A stretch of DNA of 62,885 nt from Clostridiales bacterium (GCA_014799565.1 JAAVHT010000017.1:1-62885); one strand, 5' to 3'. Positions 1 to 8,867 are shown, counted from the first letter of the stretch. The notes: generated by a model from the letters alone, not told the origin. Made by a program: numbers and translations.

Positions 1-84
1 AAGGAATTACAGGCAAAACTGAAGTTGGAGGCAGTCCAGCGCAAAGGGGCTCAGCGACAGGGCGTTGCCGCGGCGAAAGCGTGA
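1..84 (+). CDS. C-terminal fragment of an unidentified protein (cut by window edge)
   Basis: An open frame enters from the left edge and stops with TGA at 82-84, leaving 27 residues. They are rich in K, Q, E and A and look like the end of a basic helical protein. No family can be named from so little. It lies upstream of the mobilization genes on the same strand, so it probably belongs to the same mobile element. Confidence 0.4.
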   Translation, partial: KELQAKLKLEAVQRKGAQRQGVAAAKA

Positions 85-534
85 AAGCCCCTGTTTCGCG
101 TTGTAAGGCCGTTTGTGCCCATCCTAAGTCGAAGACAGCACCCAGCACCTCCGGCACCCTGAAACGCGGTGTCGCCCGCCTTGTGGCCCGTTGTCGGCAA
201 GCCCTCAAAGAAAGCGGAATTTCAACGCCCGAAGCGGACAAATCTACCACGCTGTAATCAGTAAGGGCGCCTTGGGAGCCAGTGCCCAGGGCAGCCCAGA
301 GGCCCGATTTCAGGGCACGAAGGGCAAAGCAGGATAAAAGCCGGCGTCACAAGTGACGCTCGGCAGGTCACATCGGCCCGCAGTGCGGACCGTTTCAAGG
401 GCTTCCGAGACTTTCCGGCGGGGCTCTTGTATGGCGTCTCTTTCGGGCTGAAAATCTCCGAATGGCGTCTGTTTTTCTTGAAAACCAGCCGTTCCAACGG
501 ATTGGGGCGGCGTCTGCGAAAGATTGGAGGTAAT
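85..534. other. Gene-free region upstream of the mobilization genes, candidate oriT
   Basis: About 450 bp lie between the partial gene and the relaxosome accessory gene, and no convincing reading frame fills them. The stretch holds a perfect 7-bp inverted repeat, GCGTCAC-AA-GTGACGC, at 344-359, a second GC-rich dyad around 377-395, and three copies of GGCGTCT near 434, 472 and 510. Origins of transfer usually lie just upstream of relaxase operons and contain such inverted repeats. The oriT call is inference from position; I recognise no nic consensus. Confidence 0.4.
112..197 (+). repeat. Diverged direct repeat, copy A
   Basis: This ~86-bp stretch starts with TTTGTGCCCA and ends with a CGTTGT block. 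It resembles 3862-3948 in order and spacing: the same opening decamer, a CACCTC block in the middle, a TGAAAC followed by GTGT and GCCC, then a terminal CGTTGT. The two copies bracket the mobilization genes and the cargo gene. Its function is unknown. Confidence 0.4.
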
Positions 535-957
535 ATGAGTACAGAAAACAGAGATCGACTGGCCCTGCGCATGGGGCCGGATACAAAACGAAAAATCGAC
601 CAGTGGTATAAGGCGGCGGGCTGCCACAGCCGAAACCAGTTCGTCGAGCAGGCGGTGAATTTCTATGCGGACCACTTGGCCCTCCAGGACAATGGCAACC
701 TGCCCAAAGCGGTCACCTCCGCGCTGGATGGCCAGCTGGGGATGTTCGAAGATCGGCTGGCCTCATTGCTTTACAAGCACTCGGTGGAGCTGGACATGGT
801 AATGGGCATCCTGGCGGACAGCTACGAATTTACCGAGGAGGATATGCGCCGCCGCAGGGCAGACAGTGTGCGCAACGTGAAGCGCACCAATGGTCGGCTG
901 TCCTTTGAGGAAAAGATTTATCCGGAAGATCGGGTGGGCAGTGAATGGCCAGACTGA
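535..957 (+). CDS. Relaxosome accessory protein, ribbon-helix-helix (MobC-like)
   Basis: This 140-residue protein is predicted to bind near oriT and help the relaxase. Its N-terminus (about residues 5-45) reads as a ribbon-helix-helix: a basic strand with LALRMGPDTKRKIDQWYK, then a helix with NQFVEQAVNFYADH. The rest is charged and helical. The ATG at 535 is chosen because ATTGGAGG at 523-530 precedes it; upstream codons in frame lack such a site. Its end overlaps the relaxase start by 13 bp, which suggests translational coupling. The family is inferred from pattern and context. Confidence 0.7.
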   Translation: MSTENRDRLALRMGPDTKRKIDQWYKAAGCHSRNQFVEQAVNFYADHLALQDNGNLPKAVTSALDGQLGMFEDRLASLLYKHSVELDMVMGILADSYEFTEEDMRRRRADSVRNVKRTNGRLSFEEKIYPEDRVGSEWPD

Positions 958-2867
958 TTCTCAAGAGTCCGTACATCAAGGGCGGCGCACGGGCGGTCAA
1001 CTACGCAAAGTACATCGGCACACGTGAACGAGTGGAGCTCGTTCACGATGGCCGTCCCGCCACGAAAAAACAGGAGCAGCTCATCGCCAGTCTGGTGAAA
1101 GATTTTCCCGATGCCAAAAAGCTCCCAGAGTACAGTAGGTACCATAACAGTCCCACCAAAGTCCATGCCTCCGTGTTCATCACACAGGCACTGGAGGACA
1201 ACTGGGATGGTGTTCAGCAGAGCGACATCTATGCAAAGTACATCGCTACCCGTCCTCAAGTGGAGCGGCTGGGCAGCCACGGACTGTTCGGTGATGAGGA
1301 TTATGTGGATCTGAAAAAGGTGACAGCGGAGTTGGAACACTGCGAGAAAAATGTATGGACGCACATTGTCTCGCTCAAGCGTGAAGATGCTGTGCGGCTG
1401 GGATATGACAACGCCAGAGCGTGGCGAAACCTGCTCCGCGCACACCGCAATGACATCGCTGCCGCTATGAACATCCCGCCCAACGACTTCCGCTGGTACG
1501 CAGCGTTCCACGATGAAGGAGACCATCCCCACATCCACATGATGGCGTGGTCTGCTGGAGACGCACTGGGGTATCTCAGTCCAGTGGGGATTCGGGAAAT
1601 CAAATCTGCGCTGACCAACGATATCTTCCGTCAGGAGATGCTCCATGTCTATGAGCAGAAAAGCACATCACGAGATGAACTGGTGGCCGAAGCCCGCCGC
1701 ACCATGCTGGAGCTGGCCGACGAGATGAAGCGGGGCGTCTGTGAACACCCGGAGGCGGAGCAACTGATGCTGACACTGTCCAGCGAACTGAAAAATGTGA
1801 AGGGCAAAAAGCAGTACGGCTATCTTCCTCAGCGGGTGAAAAAACAGGTGGATGAAATCGTGGATCAGATGGCGCGGCTGCCCTCGGTGCAGACGTGTTA
1901 CCAGAAGTGGTTGGAGCTCCAGCAGGAGGTGAACGAGTTCTATTCGGACAAGCCCATGGAGCGTACTCCGCTGTCTCAGCAGAAGGAATTTCGGGTCGTC
2001 CACAATGCTGTTGTCCAAGCGGCGGTTCAGCTGGGTCAACTCACTTTCGAGGACAAGGACATAGCGAAAAGTGATGAGTCTGATGATGTGCTCCAAGCCA
2101 GCAATGTGTACTGGAATCTCTGGACTGTGATTTGTGATGAAAGGGAGCCTCTGGACCTGCGCGATAAAGGAGTTGCCCATCTCCGTTCAAGGGCTGAGGG
2201 AGGTAATCCGTATGCCCAGCTCATGTTAGGGAGGTTGTATCGGGATGGCCCTCTGCTCACTCCAGACTGGGTGGAGGCACGATACTGGTTTGAGCAGGCG
2301 GCACAAAGTCTGCCGGACGCACAGTATGCGTTGGGCAAGTTATTGCTGACCGATGACGTGGAGGTTCATGACCGAGAGCAGGGCATCCACTGGCTGACAC
2401 AGGCCGCTGAGCATGGTAATGACTGCGCCTCATATCGTTTGGGGAAAGAGTTGCTGCGGAGTGGAGATCCCGCAAAAGCTCTATCTTGGCTTACAGCGTC
2501 AGCGGAAGCAGACAACCCCTATGCGAAGTATCTGCTGGGCAAGCTGTGCTGGGAGGGTGAGATCGTTCCCCAGGATAAGGAACAGGCCGTCTTCTGGTTG
2601 GGTCAGGCGGCGGCACAGGGTCATACCCAGGCGCAGATCCTATTGGAGCGGCAGGACAGCTCCTCTTTGCCCTCTGCTATCCTGGCGGTCAACAATCTGC
2701 TCCATCAGATGGGGCGCATCTTCCAGGATAACGCTTGGCCCCAAGACGGTACCCGTGGGCAGCATACAGAACGCAAACTGCGAAAGAAGATGCAGCAGAA
2801 GCGGATCGCTATGGGTCACAAGCCAGATGACCACGAGGAGCAGACCTACACTGGCCCTGCCATGTGA
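945..2867 (+). CDS. MobP-type relaxase with C-terminal Sel1 repeats
   Basis: This 640-residue protein is predicted to nick oriT and lead the strand during transfer. It opens with the LILKSPYIKGG...YIGTRERVE pattern typical of MobP3-like relaxases of Firmicute elements. The metal-binding motif is at H189, H194, H196 and H198, in FHDEGDHPHIHMM. From about residue 400 to 570 there are four to five Sel1-like repeats, such as DAQYALGKLLL and YAKYLLGKLCW. These are helical pairs that normally mediate protein contacts. The extreme C-terminus is basic. The ATG at 945 lies inside the end of the accessory gene. The domain order is read directly; MobP3 membership is from memory of the family. Confidence 0.85.
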   Translation: MARLILKSPYIKGGARAVNYAKYIGTRERVELVHDGRPATKKQEQLIASLVKDFPDAKKLPEYSRYHNSPTKVHASVFITQALEDNWDGVQQSDIYAKYIATRPQVERLGSHGLFGDEDYVDLKKVTAELEHCEKNVWTHIVSLKREDAVRLGYDNARAWRNLLRAHRNDIAAAMNIPPNDFRWYAAFHDEGDHPHIHMMAWSAGDALGYLSPVGIREIKSALTNDIFRQEMLHVYEQKSTSRDELVAEARRTMLELADEMKRGVCEHPEAEQLMLTLSSELKNVKGKKQYGYLPQRVKKQVDEIVDQMARLPSVQTCYQKWLELQQEVNEFYSDKPMERTPLSQQKEFRVVHNAVVQAAVQLGQLTFEDKDIAKSDESDDVLQASNVYWNLWTVICDEREPLDLRDKGVAHLRSRAEGGNPYAQLMLGRLYRDGPLLTPDWVEARYWFEQAAQSLPDAQYALGKLLLTDDVEVHDREQGIHWLTQAAEHGNDCASYRLGKELLRSGDPAKALSWLTASAEADNPYAKYLLGKLCWEGEIVPQDKEQAVFWLGQAAAQGHTQAQILLERQDSSSLPSAILAVNNLLHQMGRIFQDNAWPQDGTRGQHTERKLRKKMQQKRIAMGHKPDDHEEQTYTGPAM

Positions 2868-3059
2868 CCCACCCAAAATTTGCGCCAGTGTAAACAAAGA
2901 GAGAGTCTGCCGGCAGGAACGCCGTTCACTGTGTAGTATGCTTCATTTGCACCGCTGTTTTTCTCCATCCATCTGCTCTGAATGTTCTTGACTTTCCCAT
3001 GGTTCTTCGGCATTGTTGTTGCTTGCCAAAAGCAACAACACACTGAAGGGAGAATCATC

Positions 3060-3779
3060 ATGAACAGAAAACGAGAAGTAATTTTTATGGGGATCGGGAT
3101 TATGGCAGGTCTGACCCTGAGTGGCCCAGCAGTCCAGGCGGCGGATTACCTCACCGCCCGGCCCAGCACACAGGCGTTCTACATCAACGGCCAGCAGGCA
3201 TCTCTCACCGCCTACCTCATCGGCGGAAGCAATTACGTCCGGCTACGGGATGTTGGCAGGGCGGTGGACTTCGGCGTGACCTATGACGCGGCTACCAACA
3301 GTGTTTACATCGACCCCGACTCCCACTACGAGCAGGAGGTGACCATCCCGGCACAAGCCGCAGTCTTCCCCTCTGCCAGTATCACGGAAGAAAGCGTACA
3401 GGCCGTCCTGGAACAGCTGAAGCAGACCTACCCCACCGGCACAGTCTTCCCTGCCCCATACCACTCCACCAGCGGCGGCCCCTATAGCAGGGGCATCCAC
3501 TGCTCCGGCTGGGCTACTCTGTGTTCCGATGCTGCCTTCGGTAACCTCCCATGGCGGCGGATAGATCGTCCAACCTGGGATCAACTTCGACCCGGCGATG
3601 TTGTGGAGTACAAAAACGAGAAATCCTACCATGCGGTAGTCGTAGTGAGAAAGACAGCCGAATATATCGTGGTCACCGAGAGCGGCATGAACAACCATGC
3701 TGTCTGGGGTGGGCAATACTTCCGCTGGTGGCTGGAGGAGCAGCCCCATTATATCTGCTACACCAGATATCCGCAATAG
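3060..3779 (+). CDS. Secreted protein: copper-amine-oxidase-like stalk domain plus NlpC/P60-like cysteine peptidase domain
   Basis: This 239-residue protein starts at ATG 3060 behind AAGGGAG and carries a signal peptide (basic start, hydrophobic run, cleavage near AVQAAD). Residues of about 35-85 look like the copper amine oxidase N-terminal stalk repeat (FYINGQQASLTAYLIGGSNY, then LRDVGRAVDF). The C-terminal part has HCSGWATL with a candidate catalytic Cys, and SYHAVVVV with a candidate His, as in NlpC/P60-like amidases. It lies between relaxase and integrases. It may be cargo or a wall-opening enzyme that helps transfer. The activity is inferred. Confidence 0.65.
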   Translation: MNRKREVIFMGIGIMAGLTLSGPAVQAADYLTARPSTQAFYINGQQASLTAYLIGGSNYVRLRDVGRAVDFGVTYDAATNSVYIDPDSHYEQEVTIPAQAAVFPSASITEESVQAVLEQLKQTYPTGTVFPAPYHSTSGGPYSRGIHCSGWATLCSDAAFGNLPWRRIDRPTWDQLRPGDVVEYKNEKSYHAVVVVRKTAEYIVVTESGMNNHAVWGGQYFRWWLEEQPHYICYTRYPQ

Positions 3780-3797
3780 GTATCTTAAAAACGCAAC

Positions 3798-3827
3798 CGG
3801 GCGGCGCTTCGCGTGGAGCGCCGCCCG
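3798..3827. other. GC-rich perfect hairpin downstream of the peptidase gene
   Basis: CGGGCGGCGC and GCGCCGCCCG form a 10-bp perfect stem around a 10-nt loop, 18 bp after the stop codon. There is no T-run on either side. It is terminator-like in place but not a standard intrinsic terminator. Confidence 0.45.
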
Positions 3828-3861
3828 ACCTGTTCTCCCCGTGTCAACCACTTTGAAGCGA

Positions 3862-3948
3862 TTTGTGCCCACTCTGCGGGCCGGGTGGCATCCGTACACC
3901 TCCCAACAGTTGAAACACAGTGTTGGCCCCTGTGTGCGCCGTTGTAGC
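3862..3948 (+). repeat. Diverged direct repeat, copy B
   Basis: This ~87-bp partner of the repeat at 112-197 has the same TTTGTGCCCA start, the same block order and nearly the same length, with substitutions in between. It occupies most of the gene-free interval 3828-4094. Nothing else was recognised in that interval. Confidence 0.4.
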
Positions 3949-4094
3949 AGGGTATGGATTGCACCAGTGTCTACAAAGAGAAGAACTAACGGGGGCCCAA
4001 AAAAATTGTGGCTTTTCTGATAACTCTCGCCGCTTCCCATGGCTATTCCCGCCGAGGTGTGGTATGTTGTGTCGCTGACAAGGAGGAGAGCAAA

Positions 4095-4391
4095 ATGCGT
4101 AACACCCTGGAAAATTTATACTTCGGCAACATCACACCGTGCGAACAGCAGATGACACCTGACTCAGAGTTGAAGCGGGCAGTAGATCGTGTCGCCCACT
4201 ACGAAGACCAACTCATGGAGCAACTCGACGAAACCGAGCAAACGATTCTTACAAAACTCATCAGGTCACAGCACGAAATCGACAGCATCACGGCGCGAGA
4301 GAACTTCATCCTGGGCTTCCGGCTGGGGGTCAGAATCATGGCCGAGTGCTTGGATGACAACGACGGCGACATAAGAAATGGAGGTGCATAG
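4095..4391 (+). CDS. Small DUF6809-type protein
   Basis: This 98-residue protein starts at ATG 4095 with AGGAGGAG at 4081-4088 just upstream. It begins MRNTLENLYFGNITPCEQ, a pattern I know from DUF6809 proteins found in Firmicute mobile elements. The rest is helical and acidic, ending in FILGFRLGVRIMAECL. It lies 3 bp upstream of the first integrase, whose ribosome site overlaps its end, so the two are likely co-expressed. The function is unknown; a role in excision control would be a guess. Confidence 0.65.
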   Translation: MRNTLENLYFGNITPCEQQMTPDSELKRAVDRVAHYEDQLMEQLDETEQTILTKLIRSQHEIDSITARENFILGFRLGVRIMAECLDDNDGDIRNGGA

Positions 4392-4394
4392 CAA

Positions 4395-5603
4395 ATGGCA
4401 AAGCGCAGACCATCCGGGGACGGCATGGTGCGCAAGCGGGAGGATGGCCGCTGGGAGGGCCGCATCGTGGTGGGCCACAAGGAAAACGGTGAACCTATCT
4501 TTCAATACGTCCTCGCTCCCACACAAAAGGAGCTGTTGGCTAAGCTTCACCAGAATATCGAGATATTCCAGGACGTAGAACTGTGTGAGGATAGCCGCAT
4601 GACATTGGCTCAGTGGTTGGATCGCTGGCTGGATGACTACGCCGCCCCACGCCTGCGGGAGAGTACAATGGACGGCTATCGTATGTATGCCGAGCAGTAC
4701 ATCAAGCCCCGCCTGGGCAGCAAAAAGATGACTTCTATTGCAACGGCAGATATTCAGCGGCTGTACACGAAGCTAAGAAAAGAGGGCCGGGTGCATGAGC
4801 ACCCTGAACATGGTCACCAGCTCTCTGCCAATACTGTCCGCCGTATCCACACCATGCTTCACCGGGCCATGGCGGACGCAGTTCGCGCCCATGTTATCCC
4901 CCGGAACCCTGCCGATGGGATAACCCTGCCGAAAGCGAACAGCACATCCAAACGTGTCCTCACAGATAAAGAGCGGGATGATTTAATGGAAGCCATCAAA
5001 GCAGATCCGCTTTGGTACGACTTCTTCTACACGGAGCTCACCACCGGCCTGCGTCGGGGTGAAATCTGCGGTCTCCAGTGGAAAGACTTCGACAGCGACA
5101 CGGGGACGCTCCAGGTCAGCCGCACCCTGCACAGAACGCCGGGCGGCGGGTTCGAGGTAGGCGATACGAAAACCGGGACGGGGAAACGTAAGATTCTGCT
5201 TCCGGAAAGTACAGCAGATATTCTCCGGGAGCGGCAGAAAGCCACCTCCAGTGAGTGGATTTTCTTCGATCCACTTAAACCGGAGCGGCCGATTTCTCCT
5301 GATGCGGCATATCGGCGGCTGAAAACCTTGCTTAAGCAGACTGGCTTACCCAATATCCCGTTTCATAACCTCAGACATACGTTTGCGACACGTGCGCTGG
5401 CCAGTGGGGTAGATGCCAAGACCCTCTCCGGTATCTTGGGGCATACCGATGCCTCGTTCACGCTGAACACTTACACCCACGTCACCACCGATATGCAGAA
5501 GCAGGCGTCGGTCATTGTTGGAAACTTTATGGAGGATATTTTCGGAAAGGAACTGAAGCCATGGCAAAGCGCAGAAAACGCGGCGAAGGAAGCGTCCACC
5601 TGA
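4395..5603 (+). CDS. Tyrosine site-specific integrase (first of two)
   Basis: This 402-residue recombinase is predicted to integrate and excise the element. The N-terminus (about 8-60) is an arm-binding, AP2-like domain with GRWEGRIVVG. A core-binding SAM-like domain follows (about 70-175), then the catalytic domain. Active-site residues visible are R220 (TGLRRGE), H324 and R327 (HNLRH), H350 (LGH) and nucleophile Y360 (NTYTH). The ATG at 4395 is preceded by GGAGGTG at 4380-4386. Its last 43 bp overlap the second integrase in another frame. Confidence 0.9.
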   Translation: MAKRRPSGDGMVRKREDGRWEGRIVVGHKENGEPIFQYVLAPTQKELLAKLHQNIEIFQDVELCEDSRMTLAQWLDRWLDDYAAPRLRESTMDGYRMYAEQYIKPRLGSKKMTSIATADIQRLYTKLRKEGRVHEHPEHGHQLSANTVRRIHTMLHRAMADAVRAHVIPRNPADGITLPKANSTSKRVLTDKERDDLMEAIKADPLWYDFFYTELTTGLRRGEICGLQWKDFDSDTGTLQVSRTLHRTPGGGFEVGDTKTGTGKRKILLPESTADILRERQKATSSEWIFFDPLKPERPISPDAAYRRLKTLLKQTGLPNIPFHNLRHTFATRALASGVDAKTLSGILGHTDASFTLNTYTHVTTDMQKQASVIVGNFMEDIFGKELKPWQSAENAAKEAST

Positions 5604-7084
5604 GAAAGGATGGGCGCTGGGAGGGCCGGGTGGTCATCGGATATGATGACAAAGGTCTTCCCATCACCAAAAATGTGCTGGCGAAAACCAAGACGGAATG
5701 CGTGGCAAAACTGAAAAAGCTGCAGGAAATCTGCGCTGGCCAGCCCACAGAAAAGCTTCGGCCAGATATGACCTTCGGCGAGTGGCTGGACTTCTGGTAT
5801 CAGAACTACTCTAAGCCCAAGCTGAGACCCACCACACAGGCGAGCTACGAGGGTGCTATTTACAAGCACATTATCCCAGCGCTGGGGAAGATTCCCTTAT
5901 CTGAACTGACCACAAATGATCTCCAGCGATTTTACAGTATGCTGAAAAAAGAAGGGCGCCTGATCCGCGCGGAGCTCTACGGCAAAGGGGTGTCGGATCG
6001 CATGGTGTGGCTCTGTCATGCCAGGATCAAAACGGCGTTGGACAGGGCAGTGCAGGATGGGCTCATCCGGGTCAATCCAACTGCTGACTGCAAGCTCCCT
6101 CCTAAAAGCGCAAAAGAGATGCAAGTGCTGACGAGGGAGGAGATGCAGAGGTTCCTTATCCAAGCGAAAGAGGAGGGCTACTACGAGCTGTTCTTGCTGG
6201 AATTAGCCACGGGGCTGCGTCGGGGCGAGGTGCTGGCACTCCAGTGGGATGATTTGGACTTTGGCACCGGGGCGCTCCGCATCCAGCGCCAGGTCTATCG
6301 GGCGAACGGCAAGCTGGTGGTCTCCGAGCCCAAAACAAAGGCAGCCCTGCGCACTATCGTACTGCCGCCCTCACTGCTGGAAGTGCTGAAAGAGTACCAG
6401 CAGGGGGTGACCTCCCGCTGGATGTTCCCCTCTCCGGTGAAGGAGGATTCCCCGCTTGATCCGGCCACCTGCCGGAAACGTCTCCAGACCATCTTGGATC
6501 ATGCGGGGTGCAAGCGGGTGCGGTTTCATGATTTACGCCACGTTTTCGTGACGACAGCGCTGGAAAGCGGCATGGACATAAAAACCCTCTCCACCATCAT
6601 TGGGCACGTTTCAGCGAACACTACGCTGAATATCTATACCCACGTCACCGATACCATGCGGCAGACTGCGGCAGCGAAAATTGACCGGGGCATCGGCAAA
6701 CGTGAGCCGCAGGATGGGCTCAGTTCAGGCAGCAATGCAGGTTTACCCACCCAACCGCCTGAAACGCACCCAAGGGCCGTTTTTGAGCCCTACAAGGGCA
6801 AGAAGCGGAAGGCCGGGACCGGCTGTGTGACGCAGATCAACGACCATCTCTGGGAGGGCAGGTATTCGCCTCAATGGCCGGACGGCAAAAGGCATCCCCG
6901 GAACATTTATGCCCACACCGAAAGTGAATGTGAGGAAAAGCTGGCTAAATTGATCCGGCAGACGAAGGCGGAAATCGCTGAGGCAAAGCAACTGGCCGCT
7001 GAGGGAAAGTGGGATGAGGTTATGGTGCTGGCTGTACAGAAAAGACGAAGAAGGCAAGAGGGGGAGGCCCCCAATGCTTCATAA
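5561..7084 (+). CDS. Tyrosine site-specific integrase with a duplicated arm-binding domain at the C-terminus
   Basis: This 507-residue recombinase has R220, H323, R326, H349 and Y359 in the usual order, so it should be active. Residues 8-54 form the N-terminal arm-binding domain. After the catalytic domain a linker (about 375-413) leads to residues 417-464, which repeat the same pattern: G-x-G near the start, WEGR, DGK, then A-x-T-x-x-E-C-x-x-K-L-x-K-L. The protein therefore has a DNA-arm-binding module at both ends. It overlaps the first integrase by 43 bp and both begin MAKRR. Its end is the likely right edge of the mobile element, but I could not define an att repeat. Confidence 0.9.
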   Translation: MAKRRKRGEGSVHLRKDGRWEGRVVIGYDDKGLPITKNVLAKTKTECVAKLKKLQEICAGQPTEKLRPDMTFGEWLDFWYQNYSKPKLRPTTQASYEGAIYKHIIPALGKIPLSELTTNDLQRFYSMLKKEGRLIRAELYGKGVSDRMVWLCHARIKTALDRAVQDGLIRVNPTADCKLPPKSAKEMQVLTREEMQRFLIQAKEEGYYELFLLELATGLRRGEVLALQWDDLDFGTGALRIQRQVYRANGKLVVSEPKTKAALRTIVLPPSLLEVLKEYQQGVTSRWMFPSPVKEDSPLDPATCRKRLQTILDHAGCKRVRFHDLRHVFVTTALESGMDIKTLSTIIGHVSANTTLNIYTHVTDTMRQTAAAKIDRGIGKREPQDGLSSGSNAGLPTQPPETHPRAVFEPYKGKKRKAGTGCVTQINDHLWEGRYSPQWPDGKRHPRNIYAHTESECEEKLAKLIRQTKAEIAEAKQLAAEGKWDEVMVLAVQKRRRRQEGEAPNAS

Positions 7085-7116
7085 ACCGCCATCCAGCAGA
7101 AAACAAATTGTTCGCT

Positions 7117-7824
7117 TTATTTAGTATGTCCTCCTTGCTTTGTCAGCCTGACAGCAAGCCGTTGGAGCAGATACCCGACCAGTACCCACAGCGCCATCAT
7201 GGCGGCCAGCTCCACCAAGGTCAACAGGGGAGCCTTTTCATAGTCAAAGAATACGAATTCTGTCCGCAGGAACAGGTAATCTGCGACGCTCTGCTGAACA
7301 AAGCACACCGCCCCCCGGACTGCCGCCGCCCCGGCCAGGATTCGGGCCACGATACGGCCCGCTGAGGGCAGGGGATGCCCGCCCCGCAGCTTCCGCCCCA
7401 GGCCCAGGAATATCCCCCAATGGAACCCCAGATGCAGGGATACCAGCAGGAAGCTCCAATACCCACAGGCCAGATGGATCAGGCGGGCCGTAGAGACGGG
7501 TAGCGGAACCTCCAAAAACGGCAGCACGTGGCGGGACATGGCGATGCCGCTGATCGTTTGGGCCAACATACTGACCAGCAGCAAAAAGGCCAGAGCAGTC
7601 TGGAGCGTCCTGGCCGGGGTATAGCGGCCCTTTCCAAGTGAACGTATCCAATGCCAATTTAGCACATGATGGATGGTGAACAGGAGGAACGCTGCCACCC
7701 CTATCCACTCATGAACCGTCTGCCCAGTGACGGAATATGCCATCTGGCCCAGCAGCAAGGCTGTCATCCCCAGGTCGGTGAGGCAGCGGAGGATCTGCTT
7801 CGGTTTCATAACTGTCAGTGCCAT
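7117..7824 (-). CDS. DUF4405-type integral membrane protein, possible b-type cytochrome
   Basis: This 235-residue protein has about five hydrophobic segments. Histidines lie in or near them, including HHVLNWHW, LIHLACGYW and LHLGFHWG. This fits the DUF4405/cytochrome b561-like group, where paired histidines can hold heme. The ATG at 7824 is preceded by GGAGGCG at 6-nt spacing. It follows the LysR gene on the same strand and faces away from the flavodoxin genes, so it may be the membrane electron carrier of that locus. The heme-binding role is inferred, not shown. Confidence 0.65.
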   Translation of the reverse strand: MALTVMKPKQILRCLTDLGMTALLLGQMAYSVTGQTVHEWIGVAAFLLFTIHHVLNWHWIRSLGKGRYTPARTLQTALAFLLLVSMLAQTISGIAMSRHVLPFLEVPLPVSTARLIHLACGYWSFLLVSLHLGFHWGIFLGLGRKLRGGHPLPSAGRIVARILAGAAAVRGAVCFVQQSVADYLFLRTEFVFFDYEKAPLLTLVELAAMMALWVLVGYLLQRLAVRLTKQGGHTK

Positions 7825-7982
7825 GGCACACGCCTCCTTAGAGATATGACTTTTTCAGATGGCTTATGGCAAAATCGGCAGCGGGTATCCGTCTGTCGGT
7901 TTTCCACTATGGTTTCATCATAAACCAAAGCCCTTTGATCGTCCAATACTTTGGTTGTATGATTTGCCATGCCCGAATCGTA

Positions 7983-8867
7983 TCATTCTGTTAACTCTAC
8001 GCTTTGGACAAACTCCCGGAAGCGGCTGGCCGCCGAGTGGAACACCCGGTTTTTCTTCCAGGCCAGCACATGGCCGGTGGTGCGCTCCGGGGTCAGCGGG
8101 ACAAAGCACAGGTTTTCCCCGCCCCGTATCTCGTAGCTGCCGCCCACGCAAATCCCGTATCCCAAGCCCGCTTCCACCAGCAGGGCGGCATTGTTCAAGA
8201 GATTATGCCCGGCAAATATGTTCAACTGGCTCCGATCCAAGTCAAACCAGCCCGCAATATGATCCTGGACGATCTCCCGTCGAGGCAGAATCAAAGGGAT
8301 GCTAAGCAAATCGTCCCGCCCAATGGCTGCTTTCTGTGCCAGCGGGTCGTCCCTGCGCATCACAACGCCCCAGGTCTCCCAATAGGGCAGCCGAAAGAAG
8401 TCATACTTGGCCGCTTCCACCGGCTCCACCAGGATGCCGAAGTCCAAATCGCCCCGATCCAGCTTTTCCCGAATATCATCGCCATCGGCGCTGTACAGCT
8501 CATACTTGACATTAGGATAGCGGGCAGAGAATCCCCCCAATACCTTGGGCAGCATCCGGGAGACGCAGGTTTCCACACAGCCTATGGCGACGGTTCCGCC
8601 CAGCAGATCGTCTTGGCCACTGATGTCCCGCATGGTTTTTTCCATCAGGGACACAATCTCCTCTGCCCGCTGCTGGAACAGGATGCCTGCCTCGGTGAGC
8701 GTTACCTGCCGTTTGCCACGGATCAGCAGAGGGGTGCCCACGGCATCCTCCAATTCCATCAGCTGGCGGCTGATGGTGGGCTGGGTGACGTGGAGCTGCT
8801 CCGCCGCCCGGGTAATATTTCCGTATTTTGCCACAGCCAGAAAATATTCTAACAATCGAATATCCAC
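7983..8867 (-). CDS. LysR-family transcriptional regulator
   Basis: This 294-residue protein has the classic N-terminal winged helix-turn-helix (MDIRLLEYFLAVAKYGNITR, then AAEQLHVTQPTISRQLMELE, about residues 1-60) and a periplasmic-binding-protein-like effector domain (about 90-290). The start is GTG at 8867 with GGGAGG upstream. It is divergent from the flavodoxin operon, the usual LysR arrangement, and the shared gap holds a dyad at 8941-8963. It probably controls the redox locus. The ligand is unknown. Confidence 0.9.
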   Translation of the reverse strand: MDIRLLEYFLAVAKYGNITRAAEQLHVTQPTISRQLMELEDAVGTPLLIRGKRQVTLTEAGILFQQRAEEIVSLMEKTMRDISGQDDLLGGTVAIGCVETCVSRMLPKVLGGFSARYPNVKYELYSADGDDIREKLDRGDLDFGILVEPVEAAKYDFFRLPYWETWGVVMRRDDPLAQKAAIGRDDLLSIPLILPRREIVQDHIAGWFDLDRSQLNIFAGHNLLNNAALLVEAGLGYGICVGGSYEIRGGENLCFVPLTPERTTGHVLAWKKNRVFHSAASRFREFVQSVELTE

